From: Setomelanomma holmii
Lineage: Eukaryota > Ascomycota > Dothideomycetes > Pleosporales > Phaeosphaeriaceae
Length of the DNA stretch: 64,000 bases
Assembly (NCBI GenBank): GCA_010015745.1
Contig: ML978179.1
Span: forward strand, 186,001-250,000
Reading direction: 5' to 3'
The notes beneath the pieces were generated by a model, which made no database searches, was not told the origin of the DNA, and saw only the letters and a program-made list of their open reading frames with translations. This document shows positions 34,441 to 45,512 of the stretch, piece by piece. Each line of letters begins with the position of its first letter. Position 1 is the first letter of the stretch. A program made the translations under genes and the position numbers.

Positions 34441-36462
34441 GATGGGAGAGTGGAGCTAGAGTCGCCAGGAACAATAAAGACTACAGAGCGGAAAGAACGA
34501 AATCAGACCAAGGTCTATGGGCAGAAATAAAGGCGAAGAGGTAAGTAGTAAATACTACGAATGCCACGATAAGACAGGCTTGAACAGCAGCATGTTGCGG
34601 ATGCCGACTTTGTCCAACTTTGCGGGTCCAAGATTCCAGGAGTGCCAGCGCCGATTTGGTTTCTAGTAGTAGTTTGTTTTCCTAGATCTAACATTCTGCA
34701 AGGTGATGAATGAGGCTAATCATGGTTGTGGTAAAGAAGATCGACTGAAGCGAGGTGCTAAAGGGTATGTACCGGTACCAGGGTTAAAGCCTCCTCATCG
34801 CCGAACAGAGTAAACATGGTCTGCGGCCAAGGCGGTCCGAGCGCAGATCCTCATATCGGCATCGGGACTCTCCAGGCTTTTGCTTCGAAGAATTCCATTT
34901 CAACTTCAAATTGCTATGTGTTTGTGTAGCTCTTACCCCAGAATGAGCGAATGGTTCATCGATATGTGCTTGGCTCCACGATCTGTCAGTGCTGTTGTCT
35001 TACGGCAGGCTCCGCGTTCATCAAGATAAAGTTCACGCTGCCTCTCAGCTCTCGAAGTGAAGCCGGCTTCAAGTTGATGACGGGATCTACTATCCGGAAG
35101 CTTGACTACTATTGTGATGCATGTGACAAGATGCAGGTACCAAGTTCGACGAACGACAGCTGTGCGATACCGTCGTCTGTCCCTAGACACCTGTATGGCC
35201 GTTCAAGTCGGAATCGTGATAATAATCGAGATGGCCAGCTGTAGTAGACTTGTGTCGTTATCTAGGTTGAATATGTAGTGCCTCTCGCATGCTGCATGAT
35301 TGGCAAGAGACGTGGTCTCTCGAACCGATGGGCTGCAGTGTCCACTGATTGGCGAAGGGCTTTTGTCCGGGCTCACGTGCTAAATTGTTGCACTGCAGTC
35401 ATCAGATATTATGGCATTCGAGCAACATGCCACAGATGTGTCTTCTGCTTCAATTTCTTGACGAAGTCGGCTACATGGAGACAGAGGAACCCAACAGTAT
35501 GGACTATCACGAACCGCGGTGCTGGGTGCACCGCTGAGCGATGGTCGATGTTGAGAAGGCCTCGCGCGCTCTAGAAGGAAGCGCTGAGATATTGGGTGCA
35601 ACGCGAATGACTGGTGTCCAACCCATGTTGTTCAGGGCCCAAAAGGACCGCGCAGGCACCGAACTAGTCTGCGTCGTGAACTTGGCAAATTCTCCGCGGT
35701 ACCTTGGATGTTCATCGATAACGCTCGACCGGAAAGGGAAGTTATTCATACTTTGAGGGCGCAAATGCATTTGGAAGGATGCGAAGATCTAATCTCCGTG
35801 CTCGCTGAGCGGAGTGAATTGCTGACGATGTGCGCATCGAGCAGTCAATATCTTGCTGGCCTTTGCGCAAAGTAGTCGTATCCACGACATGAGAGCAGAA
35901 TTTCGAGCAGCGCTCTTCGAATAGCGCACGAAAGGTCAGCTCATGTGGCTGCTGGGACAACTCTGGACAAATTTTACAAAGTTCAACGGCTCCTGGATGT
36001 TTAAAGGCAGGCTCAATCTTGTCATTCAGAAGATCTGCTCATACCGGTTAAGTTCTTTTGCGGAGAGGGGTTTAGTCTCTGCGCCTCGAAAGACTCAACA
36101 GCCCATTAGTATATCTCGGAGATGTCTCTCAGTCACAATGCCGCGTGTGCGTGAGAAGGATACATCGATACAAACGTACGTATGCACATTATCGATACTG
36201 GAAGCAGTCTGGTCTATGGCAATGCGAAGTCATTGCGTTGTCTTGTAGGTGTTGTTGAAGGTGTGATGGGCGACGTCGGTGGGCTTTACGACATCCATAC
36301 TAGCGCCTTCCGAGCTCGGTCAACTTTTTCTCGACCGTGAGGTCGAGACCTTATCTCCAGGCTCGTGTTCCTGCTCGTCGATACCCCAGTTGCTTTGCGC
36401 TGTTCTTCTCTGTTGTCCATTCGTATATCTGTAATTCGTACAGTTCCACAAATTCATCCACG
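34441..36462. other. Long intergenic region
   Basis: 2 kb without a confident gene. A plus-strand open stretch near 35655-35870 (SAVPWMFIDNARPEREVIHT) looks protein-like but matches nothing I know. The stretch before 36463 is CT-rich (GGC1 promoter). Confidence 0.35.
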
Positions 36463-37618
36463 ATGACGCCATCGCCATCGGAAGCCGCAGCGAAGGTTGC
36501 GCAGGCCGCTGCCGGTACCCAGTCGTCAGCCAAGGACTACAAGAGGGAGTCGACCACAGCCAGAGTTTTGGGCGCAGGTATTGGGACCCAGTACCACTTC
36601 ATGTAACTCGACTGAACAAGGCAGGATGTGCTGGAATCGCAGAGCTCATGATCTTCCACCCCGTCGATACCACCGCAAAGCGATTGATGAGCAACTACGG
36701 CAAGGTATATGGCTCCGATACTTGCGACTCGGCCAGTTTCTGATTCGGCGTGCTAGATCGAGTCTGCTTCACACTTGAACAAGGTCATCTTCAAGGATAA
36801 GGCCTCGGCCACCGTCCCCGCTCGATTCTTCTCGCTTTTCCCCGGCCTCGGATACGCTGCTGCCTACAAAGTATGTTGGTGAAAAACAGGGATATGGAGC
36901 GCGGATTGACTCTTCTCAGATCCTGCAGCGTGTGTACAAGTTCGGAGGTCAGCCCTTCGTCAGGGACTATCTGGCGCAAAACCATGGCGGAAGCTTCGAC
37001 CGCACATTCGGCAAAGGCAACGGCAAAGCGATTATGCACGCCACTGCTGGCTCCATCATTGGCATTGGAGAAATCGTTCTCCTGCCCCTCGACGTTTTGA
37101 AGATCAAGCGACAGACCAACCCAGAAGCCTTCCGAGGACGTGGACTGATAAGGATTATTAGTGACGAGGGTTTTGGGCTATATCGTGGGTGGGGCTGGAC
37201 TGCTGCACGTAATGCACCTGGCTCGTTTGCGGTACGTTCGCTACAGTCTTATCCTGATTGATAACGTCTGATATTACCACAGCTGTTTGGTGGATCTGCC
37301 GTTGCCAAGGAATACCTCTACAAGCTCACAGACTACAACACCGCGTCCTGGATGCAAAACTTTGTCGCCTCAATCGCCGGTGCTACCGCTTCGCTCGTTG
37401 TCTCAGCACCTCTAGATGTCATCAAGACCCGAATCCAGAACAGGAACTTCGAGAACCCAGAGAGTGGATTCAGGATCGTGTCCAACATGATGAAGCACGA
37501 AGGATTTACTTCATTCTTCAAGGGTCTCACGCCTAAGCTTCTCATGACCGGGCCCAAGCTCGTCTTCTCCTTCTGGCTGGCGCAGACGCTCATTCCTGCG
37601 TTTGGAAAGATAATGTAA
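36463..37618 (+). CDS. GGC1: Mitochondrial GTP/GDP carrier
   Basis: Five exons: 36463-36577, 36625-36704, 36757-36870, 36920-37231 and 37283-37618 (318 aa). SLC25 carrier with three repeats: FHPVDTTAKRLMSN, LPLDVLKIKRQTNP, APLDVIKTRIQNRN. The blocks GLYRGWGWTAARNAPGSFAL, ARFFSLFPGLGYAAAYK and FFKGLTPKLLMTGPKLVFSF closely follow yeast Ggc1/Yhm1, which exchanges GTP for GDP across the inner membrane and affects iron homeostasis and mtDNA upkeep. A 35-residue Ala/Ser-rich N-terminal extension precedes the first helix. Confidence 0.93.
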
Positions 37619-38240
37619 TTTAATGTGGCGGTCTGGTTTGGACGTGTGTATGATACCAGGACTTGGGATTTGGGTTCTAAAAAAGCGGGCGAGCGAGTTA
37701 GCGTCACGAGTAACGGCGCAAGAGGAGCGATTTCTGCTTCAGGCACTATCAAAATTCTCCAATCTGTCAAAACTGTCAAAACTGTCAAGCCGCTTGCCTC
37801 TGTCGTGACGTGTAAGCGACGTTGCGCATCCTGGGCTGGCTGACTGCCCTTCCCGCATCACGTGCAGATAGTGTTCGCTTCTGATGCGTGCTGTTCCGTG
37901 ACCGCAATCATATTTGAGATGGGAAGGCAAGTAGAAGTGCAGGTCACACGTCAGACAATGTACCGGCCGCCTAGTCGAAAAGTGAACTAGGCAGCAGATA
38001 ATGATAGGGAATGTGATGTTCGCTGGGCGCAGCGGGACCAACGGCGGACTTGTGACCCTCAAATCGGGGCTGAACGCCAAGCGCCTGCGCAGGAACCACT
38101 TCCAGGGCTACAGCCGTCCACCTTTGTACTTAACACCTTCAACCCCAGCGTCCCGCGATACCCCACGACTTATACCCCGGCATCACCTAGCACTGCATAC
38201 ACCAGAACCACGCTTATTACGCCCCTCTACCATCGCCAGA
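37619..38240. other. Intergenic, short 9-bp tandem repeat
   Basis: Near 37764-37788 CTGTCAAAA is repeated about 2.8 times. Otherwise no gene or RNA seen; the right half is the YPT1 promoter. Confidence 0.5.
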
Positions 38241-39179
38241 ATGAATCCTGAGTAGTACGTAACCTCTACGCGACTCCCACCGCCACAGGCCGAGGAATCA
38301 CGATATCACGCACACATTGGGACTTATGCTAACTTAAGCTCCTGCAGAGTTCTTTTGTAGCGTTGACAGACCGGCGCTGTCATGAGCCCCCATCGAGGCC
38401 TCCTGCTGACCGCCTCGCCCACAGATACGACTACCTCTTCAAGCTCCTCCTCATCGGTGATTCTGGTGTCGGAAAGTCCTGCTTGCTGCTTCGTTTCGCA
38501 GACGACACATACACAGAGAGCTACATCTCGACGATCGGCGTTGACTTCGTATGTTGTCTACGTACCCTCGGCCTCCAGTCCGCGACGGGCTAACACATGT
38601 CAGAAAATCCGAACAATCGAACTCGATGGCAAGACCGTCAAGCTACAGATCGTAAGCAACCGATACAGGTCGAGTAAGCGATAGAGAGCTGACAAGCGAT
38701 CACAGTGGGACACCGCTGGCCAGGAGCGCTTCCGAACTATCACATCCTCGTACTACCGCGGCGCACACGGTATCTGCGTTGTCTACGATGTCACCGACAT
38801 GGACTCATTCAACAACGTAAAGCAGTGGCTGCAGGAGATTGACCGCTATGCCACCGAGGGCGTCAACAAGCTACTGGTGGGCAACAAGTCCGATATGGCA
38901 GACAAGAAGGTTGTTGAGTACACAGTAGCAAAGGTGCGTTCCCTTCTTATGTTTAGCATGTTCAGCCTCTGACAGTAGCAACAGGAGTTCGCAGACAGCC
39001 TCGGCATCCCGTTCCTCGAGACCTCCGCAAAGAGCGCTACCAACGTCGAGCAAGCTTTCCTTACCATGGCCCGCCAGATCAAGGAGCGCATGGGAACCAC
39101 AACCGCCAACACCAAGCCAACAGTTCCCATCGGGCAAGGCCAGGGTGTTCAGAGCGGATCCGGTGGCGGCTGCTGCTAG
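38241..39179 (+). CDS. YPT1: Rab GTPase Ypt1/Rab1
   Basis: Five exons: 38241-38251, 38425-38548, 38604-38651, 38706-38933 and 38985-39179 (201 aa). Exon 1 encodes only MNPE (11 nt), a common arrangement in fungal Rab1 genes; intron 1 is 173 bp. All G motifs are intact: GDSGVGKS (G1), effector YISTIGVDF, WDTAGQERF (G3), GNKSD (G4), ETSAKSA (G5). RabF and RabSF sequences (KIRTIELDGKTVKLQIW, YYRGAHGICVVYDVTD) match Ypt1. The C-terminal GGGCC is the double geranylgeranylation site. It directs ER-Golgi traffic and autophagosome initiation. Confidence 0.96.
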
Positions 39180-40136
39180 ACGTGTGCGGGTCGAATAGCG
39201 GAATACGGGGATGCGTACAAGTGAACGAGACGAGCGATATACGGCGTGGGTGTTTGTGATCCGATTCAATTCTGCGAATTTGGTAACGGTACAACTTAAT
39301 GCTCATGGTTATGGTAAATGGCTTTTCCTCAAGGACTTCCGCTATACTCCCATGTCCATCCATCCCGCATTTCCTAGTCTTACTTGCATGGCGACGCGCC
39401 TCGATAGATGGGGCTCTCATTGGTTTTCTGGAGTGTCTGCATTGGCTGACGGCAATTTGTGATGGTCTGCCAGGACCCCTTTGTTTCCTTTGTCTTAGGT
39501 GTTAATCTGGACAATCATATCTTCTTAGAAACGTTCCTGCTCTCCGTCGTGAGTGACTGACATGCATAGACGACTACACGCACGTGGAGTACGTTGCAGG
39601 CTTCATGTCGTGGCGCTGCATAGCCTGGCTTTTGCCATGTACGACGTTCAAATTGTTCTAGAGGATTGCAAGCTTTGTGAACGGTTTGGCAGTAAGCTCA
39701 TTGTTCAAATAGCGAGATGATTAGAACTTTCTGCGATCACAGAAGCTCGACACCGCTATCAAGTACTTCGAGTATCCGTGAGCATACTGGCGAGCGTCAT
39801 AAACTTTGGCTTCCATTGCTAAATTGTGCTTGAGGCGTCTTTCCTAATGTGCACTAAGTGGTACGGCGTGCCTTCCTGTTTGGATCCGAGTTCGCTGACG
39901 TATGATGCGAATCCTCCGCTAAGGCTCCAGGCAACTTCAAAACACCCACAATATGGCTATGCAAAAGCTTCAGAAGTCTCGCTCGTTCAGTTGTGACAAA
40001 TTCTCCTCATCTCTTCTCCCCTTCTGTCACTGTTCCTGTCCTTGATATCCTCCAGCGACCTCGAGCTGCAAACCCGTCAAGCCACACCCTGCATGGCGAC
40101 CCTCAACGCGTCGATCTCGAGTCACAAGGCTCCAAG
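39180..40136. other. Intergenic, nothing recognised
   Basis: About 950 bp between YPT1 and the MFS gene. Short frames only. Confidence 0.45.
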
Positions 40137-41711
40137 ATGGCTTCGGAAAATGGATTTGCCAGAGCAGCACGCTGGCTTACGGATGAGCTTGGCCTCGCGA
40201 CAATGAGGTCTGCTGGGAAAGATGTCTACATCATCATCTTGGCTCGTTACGTTCGGCTTTTTGCCTATGGAGCTGTCGCACTCATTCTGGCGTTGTATTT
40301 CCAGCAGCTAGGATTTTCCGATGAACAAATTGGTCTTTTCATGACCTTGACCCTACTTGGAGATGTCTTCATCAGTCTTCTCCTTACGTTGGTGGCAGAC
40401 GCGATCGGTCGCAGGACCATCCTCCTATTTGGCGCCATTGCAATGGCGACCTCAGGTGCCATTTTCGCGACAACGAGCAACTACGTCGCACTTCTCATGG
40501 CTTCGATTATTGGTGTTATCAGCCCGAGCGGAAACGAGATTGGACCTTTCAGAGCAGTTGAAGAATCAACCTTAGCACATTTGGTACCCGAGGCGCAACG
40601 ATCTGACGTCTACACCTGGTATGTGGTTTTGGCTGTAGCCGGCACCTCGACAGGCCTAGTAGTGGGAGGTCAGACAGTTGACCACTTGTGCGCAAAAGAT
40701 GGGTGGACTGATCTGGACGCATATCGAGCCGTCTTCTGGATATACACGGCTGTGGGCTGCATCAAAGCGATCATGACCCTCTTCTTAAGCCGCCATTGCG
40801 AGCATGCCGACCACAAGTCGAATCAGCCCAAGCCGAGCGACGAAACGGAGCCACTTCTCAATGGCGATGGAACCTCGAATGGTCGCGAGTCTGACTCGCC
40901 GCCTGTGCCTACCCCAAGTGCAAAACGACCCAAGAAAATGTGGTACTCCATCACGACCATCTCAAAGCCTAGCCGTGTGATCTTGTTCAAGCTTTGTAGC
41001 TTGTTCTTCTTTGACTCTCTGGGTAGTGGAATGGTTCCATTCTCCTTGATCAATTACTACATGGACAGGAAATTTGCTTTGCCAAAAGGTAAACTGGGAG
41101 GCATTATGTCCGCTACCTGGTAGGTCAATCTACGGTCGACGCGCTGCAAGTACTAATTGTTGAACAGGTTCGTCTCCACCATTGGGAACGTTTTCGCATC
41201 GTCCCTGGCAAGACGTCTTGGCCTTATCCAGGCTATGGTTGCAACACATCTACCAAGTTCCGTGTTTCTAGCCCTAGTCCCGATGCCGGACGGTTTGCCG
41301 TGGACAATCAGCCTATTGGTGGGTAGATCGGTGCTCAACTCCATGGACCAGGCTCCACGCTCGGCATTCCTTTCGCTTATCGTATTGCCTGAAGAGCGCA
41401 CGGCAGTAATGGGAATCGTTAACATACTCAAGACTTTGGCACAAAGTTCTGGACCGACGCTCACTGGCATACTAGCTGGCCATGAGCACTTTTGGGTTGC
41501 TTTCATTGTTGCGGGCTCATTAAAGGCTGTGTACGATCTGATGCTACTTGCATTCTTTGGCGGAAAGGTGCATTCGCGCAAGCATGATTCTGAAGGGGAA
41601 AGGAATGAACAAGCCAGCGACACGGCTAGCGACATTGCTGAGGATACTGAGCAAGGTGACGTCTCGAGCTCAGAGCCTGCAGATAGCGCTGCAAGTAGGA
41701 TACAACATTAG
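40137..41711 (+). CDS. MFS transporter, substrate unknown
   Basis: Exons 40137-41119 and 41168-41711 (508 aa). The frame is open further upstream, but 40137 is its first ATG (MASENGFARAARWLTDELGL). Twelve-helix MFS fold: helix 1 IIILARYVRLFAYGAVALIL; loop 2-3 signature variant DAIGRRTILLFGAIAM; a long cytosolic loop in the middle (Ser/Pro/Glu-rich, about residues 225-285); C-terminal half SRVILFKLCSLFFFDSLGSG onwards and a second loop motif SSLARRLGLIQAM. The tail is acidic and Ser-rich. This is not an obvious sugar porter or drug:H+ antiporter by motif. Confidence 0.82.
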
Positions 41712-42429
41712 AGCATGCCTGATGGTGTGTACGTCAATACCATGGTCATCATGAATAAGCACTCCTTCCGTTGTCAGCCGTTGTGTAAGGTGCGACAAAC
41801 AGACGCACCAGCAAACCTGATCTTTGTGCTACAAGATCGGACGTCCAAGGGTGCTCCAGATCTCATCACGCGACCTTGCGTTCCACAAGCAGGAGGTGGC
41901 AAATTCGCCGTTTCAATCCGAAACAGATCATAACGTGGCCATCTCTTTCCTTTTAAGGAGTCCTGTCCCAGTTGCACTGCATGCGAAGAGAAAGGATCAG
42001 CTCGGGCTGGACTTTCCGGGCTGCGCTAGCGTGGACCCTGCATATGGACCCTGAGAACGGTCCGATAAAGTATGGTTATCGCTCATCATCATCCTCTCCT
42101 TCACACAACCTCGGGTACACATCGACGACATCGGCGCATTTGGAAATCACTCCTTTGAACACTGTACACACTCTGAGCGTCAGTGACGCATATTTGGACG
42201 TTTTCGGCTTCAGCGGCGAGATCAAAGGCTTATCGCGGCGGATTGAAGGTTCAGCCCTACCAACTTCTCTGACTTTTTTTTTTCTGGAGTCAGCAACGCA
42301 ACATTCAACGCATTCAACGCTCACAACCTCGAGATCAACGTATACTTGAACTGTAGTGACCAGCTTGCGAAATTCAGGCTTGTCTCGAGCCTCCGTTGCA
42401 TCCTACGACAGTCCTAACCGTTCCGATCA
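41712..42429. other. Intergenic, promoter of the PABA synthase gene
   Basis: No gene. A T-run near 42280 and two or three CATTCAACG repeats at 42301-42325 are the only features. Confidence 0.45.
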
Positions 42430-45201
42430 ATGGCACCCACGATCCTAACTGAACGCCCGAAGATTCTTTTCCTGGACGCTTATGACTCTTTCTCGAACAA
42501 CATCGTAGCACTTATCGAGCAGAACGTAGATGCAGAAGTTATAAAAGTCTTCATTGACGAACCATCCTTCCTCGGTGGCGAGAGTGGAAAAGATGTGGTA
42601 GCCTTCCGGGAATATCTCAAGAACTTCGATGCAGTCATCGCCGGTCCTGGACCTGGATGGGCGAAATGTGAAAATGACGTCGGACTTATGAGGTTGCTCT
42701 GGATGCTTCAAGACGAGGATGTTCTTCCAGTTCTCGGCATTTGCCTTGGGTTTCAGTCTATGTGTTTAGCGTTTGGGGCAGACGTTGAAAGGTTGAGCGA
42801 GCCGAAGCATGGCATCATATCGGCGGTCCTCCACAAAGGCCAAAGCATCTTCCGCGAGGTGGCGAAATTGGAAGCAACACAATACCATTCCTTGGAAGTG
42901 AAGCTCAACCACCAGATTCAGACGAAACGAGCGGTACGTTATCCTGCACAATTGTGGGAACCCACCGAGAATTGCCCTCAGTTGGAGCCATTAGCTTGGG
43001 ACTTCGACAGTGAGCGCAATGGAGCCGTGCTCATGGGCGTCAAGCATGTACAGAAACCTTTCTGGGGCGTTCAGTTTCACCCTGAATCAATTTGCACGAA
43101 CGCTGAGGGAAATCGCATCATCCAGAATTGGTGGGAGGACGCACAGGCGTGGAAGAGAAAGCGTGTATTCAGACACATCGCACCGAAGACGTCTTTGAAC
43201 TCACAGCCATCGGCACCAGTCACTTTCGACGATGTTCGGCGCGAGTTGGGCTTCTACGGCGCTAAGAGACGACTCACTTTCTCACACGGCACGCTGTCCA
43301 CTACTCTGGACAGTGACACTATTGCTCCACACGAGCTAGCCTCATTGGTCGCTCACGGCGATGGCCAAGCACTTCCTGATCTGCCGCCTAGCATCGTTCA
43401 CTGCGCTACGACGGGGAGTGGTAGACTCAAAGTTGCAGACGTATGTGAGCTCTTGGACATTTCAAGGCACGAGGCTATCGTACTGGAGTCAGGCTTGCAA
43501 TCGAACCTTCTTCCATTGTCAGTCGGTACTGGTCGCTACAGCATCATTGGTCTTGTCATTCCTGGAGAAACACTACGTCTACACTATTATGCCGGAAAGA
43601 AGGTGATGCAGCTGAGGGATGGCGATGATGAAGTACACACCGAGTGGACTGTGGCTGAACCGTGGTCATATGTTAGAGAGGTCATGAAGGGTCTGAAGCC
43701 ATCGACGCCACCGAAGACATCGACTTGGGCACCATTCTGGGGCGGATTGATGGGCTATGCATCTTACGAAGCAGGCCTAGAAACTATGGATGTCACTGTT
43801 GATGAAGCAGAATATCCAGACGTCTGCTACGCCTACATTACAAGAAGCATTGTATTTGACCACCAAGTCAAGAAGGTCTATGTGCAGAGCATCCGAGGAA
43901 CCCACGACCACGAGTGGGTAGAAGAGACCCTAGAGAAGATCTACGAGGCAGCAGCGTACAAGTCGCTGGAGTCCTCGCCGAGCGCGACACCCATGCCGAA
44001 ACGAGATCCTTTCGAGGAGCATGGCCCAATGCACATGTACATCAACTCGTGTGTGCAGATGATGCCTAGCGCAAACGAGTACTGTGGCAAGGTCCGCTCA
44101 TGTCAAGAAGCCATCGCCGATGGACAGAGTTACGAGCTGTGCCTCACCACGCGCAACGAGATTCGTGCTCGGAAGTCAGTGGCCTGCAGATTATCTCAAT
44201 CTGAGGATAATGTACATTCGTGGAGCCTATACAAGCGGCTCACGGGCCAAAATCCTGCACCATTCAGTGCGTACATGAGGATGCACAACGTGCACATACT
44301 TAGCTCATCACCCGAACGATACATTAGCTGGAACCGAACGCAGACTGCACAGTGCCGACCGATCAAGGGAACCGTGCAGAAGAAGGCTGGCCTCAATCCT
44401 GAGATGGCGCATGCTATCCTCTCTTCGTCGAAGGAACGTGCTGAAAATCTGATGATTGTGGACCTCACTCGACATCAGCTGCATGGCGTCTACGGGTCTG
44501 AGAATGTTCGAGTCAGCCAGCTCATGGAGGTCGAAGAGTACGAGACACTTTGGCAGCTCGTCTCAGTCATCGATGCCGTGCCAAGCGGCATCTACAAGCC
44601 CAGCTCACCTGAAGACTGGGACGAGTTCTCAGAGCGCGTCTCAATCTCAAAGCAGAAAGTTCCGTACCTTGGTTTCCAAGCCTTCGTTGAGAGTCTACCA
44701 CCAGGCAGCATGACCGGCGCACCAAAGAAGCGATCATGTGAAATTCTACACAAGCAGGAAGATGGTGTCAGACGTGGCATCTACTCTGGCGTTCTCGGCT
44801 ACTTTGACGTGGGCGGTGGAGGCGACTTTAGTGTCGTGATTCGCACCGCTATCAAGATCGACACCGAGGACAATGACAAAGAAGACGTATGGCGCATTGG
44901 TGCTGGTGGAGCCGTCACAAGTCAAAGCACGCCTGAAGGCGAGTACGAGGAAATGCTCGCCAAGTTCCAGAGCACGTCGCGCGCTTTCAAGCATCATCCT
45001 CCGCCAAAGCCAGCGGCCAAGAGCAAGAGGGTCGAGATCATTGAGCCGGACGATCCGGAATTTGCTGAGCTGCTGGCGAACATGAGGGGAGGTGAAGAGA
45101 TGAGCCTGGACGATGCCCAAATGATGCTGAGGGCTGTGGAAGCGGAGCTGAGGAGACGAACGGGTGGAGTTACTGTTGAGGAGGTTGGAGATATCGAGTG
45201 A
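42430..45201 (+). CDS. Fused para-aminobenzoate (aminodeoxychorismate) synthase
   Basis: Single exon, 923 aa. N-terminal class I glutamine amidotransferase: FLDAYDSFSNNIVALIEQ, IAGPGPGW, the nucleophile elbow GICLGFQSM, and the His/Glu pair in VQFHPESICTN. A linker follows; the C-terminal chorismate-binding domain has ADGQSYELCLTTRNEI, PIKGTVQKK, MIVDLTRHQLHGVYG, SMTGAPKKRSCEIL and WRIGAGGAVT. It transfers amide N to chorismate to give 4-amino-4-deoxychorismate for folate synthesis. The fused PabA-PabB order is the rule in fungi. PIKGT (rather than an anthranilate-synthase pattern) supports the PABA branch. The 40-60 residue C-terminal extension is charged. Confidence 0.93.
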   Translation: MAPTILTERPKILFLDAYDSFSNNIVALIEQNVDAEVIKVFIDEPSFLGGESGKDVVAFREYLKNFDAVIAGPGPGWAKCENDVGLMRLLWMLQDEDVLPVLGICLGFQSMCLAFGADVERLSEPKHGIISAVLHKGQSIFREVAKLEATQYHSLEVKLNHQIQTKRAVRYPAQLWEPTENCPQLEPLAWDFDSERNGAVLMGVKHVQKPFWGVQFHPESICTNAEGNRIIQNWWEDAQAWKRKRVFRHIAPKTSLNSQPSAPVTFDDVRRELGFYGAKRRLTFSHGTLSTTLDSDTIAPHELASLVAHGDGQALPDLPPSIVHCATTGSGRLKVADVCELLDISRHEAIVLESGLQSNLLPLSVGTGRYSIIGLVIPGETLRLHYYAGKKVMQLRDGDDEVHTEWTVAEPWSYVREVMKGLKPSTPPKTSTWAPFWGGLMGYASYEAGLETMDVTVDEAEYPDVCYAYITRSIVFDHQVKKVYVQSIRGTHDHEWVEETLEKIYEAAAYKSLESSPSATPMPKRDPFEEHGPMHMYINSCVQMMPSANEYCGKVRSCQEAIADGQSYELCLTTRNEIRARKSVACRLSQSEDNVHSWSLYKRLTGQNPAPFSAYMRMHNVHILSSSPERYISWNRTQTAQCRPIKGTVQKKAGLNPEMAHAILSSSKERAENLMIVDLTRHQLHGVYGSENVRVSQLMEVEEYETLWQLVSVIDAVPSGIYKPSSPEDWDEFSERVSISKQKVPYLGFQAFVESLPPGSMTGAPKKRSCEILHKQEDGVRRGIYSGVLGYFDVGGGGDFSVVIRTAIKIDTEDNDKEDVWRIGAGGAVTSQSTPEGEYEEMLAKFQSTSRAFKHHPPPKPAAKSKRVEIIEPDDPEFAELLANMRGGEEMSLDDAQMMLRAVEAELRRRTGGVTVEEVGDIE

Positions 45202-45512
45202 GACTGAGAGATGACGGAGGGCGGAGTGTAGGAGGAGGAGAGCTTAACCTGTGATACCATAGACTACATTAGATTTAGATCTGGAGGGTTCAACCCCACA
45301 ACATATCCCATCTTTCTTTTCCTTCTACATACCGAGTCGTTAGATACCATACTAGAAGCTTATTCTCCTTCACAATGTGACATCGTCGTCGTCGTCGACT
45401 ATATTGAAGCCTGACTAAGCGCAGGTATGGCGGGGAAACGTGGCTCCGAAGCATCGCGTACTTCGAGCTGTGCAACGTCCAACACCAGCTACTCGCCCGA
45501 GCGCTTTCGAAT
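45202..45512. other. Short intergenic region
   Basis: About 310 bp, same-strand spacing between the PABA synthase and COG1 genes. Nothing recognised. Confidence 0.5.

Noticed and set aside
35655..35870. Plus-strand open stretch in the 34.4-36.5 kb gap
   Set aside because: It looks somewhat protein-like, but has no start, no recognisable family and no support on either side.
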